A DNA stretch of 6,170 bases from contig CAJYKY010000179.1 in NCBI GenBank assembly GCA_913775005.1, positions 1 to 6,170 on the forward strand. Reading direction: 5' to 3'. The position numbers and the translations under genes are program-made. Of the stretch, positions 5,728 to 6,170 are shown piece after piece; positions within the stretch are counted from its first letter, which is position 1; every line of letters begins with the position of its first letter. The notes under the pieces are model-generated. The model was not told the origin of the DNA. It searched no databases and was given only the letters and a program-made list of their open reading frames with translations. This stretch comes from an uncultured Achromobacter sp. Its GTDB lineage: Bacteria > Pseudomonadota > Gammaproteobacteria > Burkholderiales > Burkholderiaceae_B.

Positions 5728-6170
5728 AGGTGTTTTGCGCCGGTCTGGGCACCGAGACCAACACCTTCGCGCCCATGCCCACCAGCCTTGCCGCCTTTCA
5801 AGAGCGCGACTACTACCCGGCGGGCACCCACCCCGATTCCGTCACCTTCGCCGGCGCGCCGTTGTACGTGGTGCGCCAGCAAGGCCGCGAAGCCGGCTGG
5901 ACCTTGGCCGAAGGCCTGGTGGCATCGGCACAGCCCGGCGGCATCACCACGCGTGCTGCCTATGAAACCTTGCGCGACCAGATCCTGGCCGACCTGCGTG
6001 CGGCGCTGCCGGTGGACATGGTGCTGCTCGGCTTGCATGGCGCGATGGTTGCCGATGGCTATGACGATTGCGAAGGCGACATCCTGGCCCGTGTCCGCGA
6101 ACTGGTCGGCCCCAGCGTGACCGTCGGCGCGGAACTGGACCCGCATGCGCACCTGACGCCGCTGATGGTG
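5724..6170 (+). CDS. M81 family metallopeptidase / MlrC-type metallohydrolase (copy 2, N-terminal part)
   Basis: The first 149 codons are present and the frame is open to the right edge. The product aligns without gaps to residues 1-149 of copy 1, with 113 identities (76%) by my count. Residues 88-119 are identical in all 32 positions. Key features are GTETNTFAPMPT (9-20), the conserved HGA at His105, and GAELDPHAHLT (135-145) with Asp139 and His141 as expected metal ligands; the third ligand and the MlrC domain lie beyond the window. The start is fixed by the alignment and by GGGAG 7 nt upstream. It diverges from dadA and probably belongs to a separate unit that continues to the right. Two copies may act on different substrates or form a mixed oligomer; neither can be judged from the sequence. 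Confidence 0.93.
   Translation, partial: MKVFCAGLGTETNTFAPMPTSLAAFQERDYYPAGTHPDSVTFAGAPLYVVRQQGREAGWTLAEGLVASAQPGGITTRAAYETLRDQILADLRAALPVDMVLLGLHGAMVADGYDDCEGDILARVRELVGPSVTVGAELDPHAHLTPLMV

Noticed and set aside
5724..6170. Recent gene conversion between the two M81 copies
   Set aside because: The 32-residue identical block still carries about 10 silent differences, which points to selection on the protein rather than recent copying.

Overview
The window is high-GC DNA with densely packed genes. The protein families and codon use suggest a betaproteobacterium of the Alcaligenaceae (Achromobacter/Bordetella type). That placement comes from general resemblance, not from a marker gene. There is no RNA gene, insertion sequence, CRISPR array or phage gene in it.

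Layout: (1) Positions 1-2329, minus strand, hold a likely two-gene unit. An atypical CLC-family chloride channel/transporter gene is followed after 8 bp by the 5' part of a YdeP-type molybdopterin oxidoreductase, which runs off the left edge. (2) Positions 2330-2577 form a 248-bp gap with an 11-bp perfect inverted repeat, a possible extended -10 promoter and a GC-rich tandem-repeat tract: five CCCGG pentamers running into five 15-bp units. (3) Positions 2578-5328, minus strand, hold dadA (FAD-dependent D-amino acid dehydrogenase) and then an M81/MlrC-type metallohydrolase gene, separated by 60 bp that contain a 12-bp-stem hairpin. (4) Positions 5329-5723 are a 395-bp divergent control region. 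(5) From 5724 to the right edge, plus strand, lies the first 149 codons of a second M81 gene, 76% identical in protein to the first.

The most interesting part is the region 2578-6170. Two related metallohydrolases point outward on either side of a D-amino acid dehydrogenase. The control region between dadA and the second M81 gene carries two related 15-bp T-N11-A boxes, 110 bp apart. Each is centred about 64 bp upstream of the start point predicted for one of the two divergent promoters, which is the usual place for a LysR-type regulator. The second M81 gene is also preceded by a 22-codon leader frame with a strong ribosome binding site, and the leader's stop codon overlaps the M81 start (ATGA). 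My inference is a regulated catabolic module in which M81 enzymes split an amide or peptide containing D-amino acids and DadA oxidises the freed D-amino acid. Substrate, transporter and regulator are not visible in the window.

The channel-oxidoreductase pair may be a separate acid- or anion-stress unit, because E. coli homologues of both families have been linked to acid resistance.
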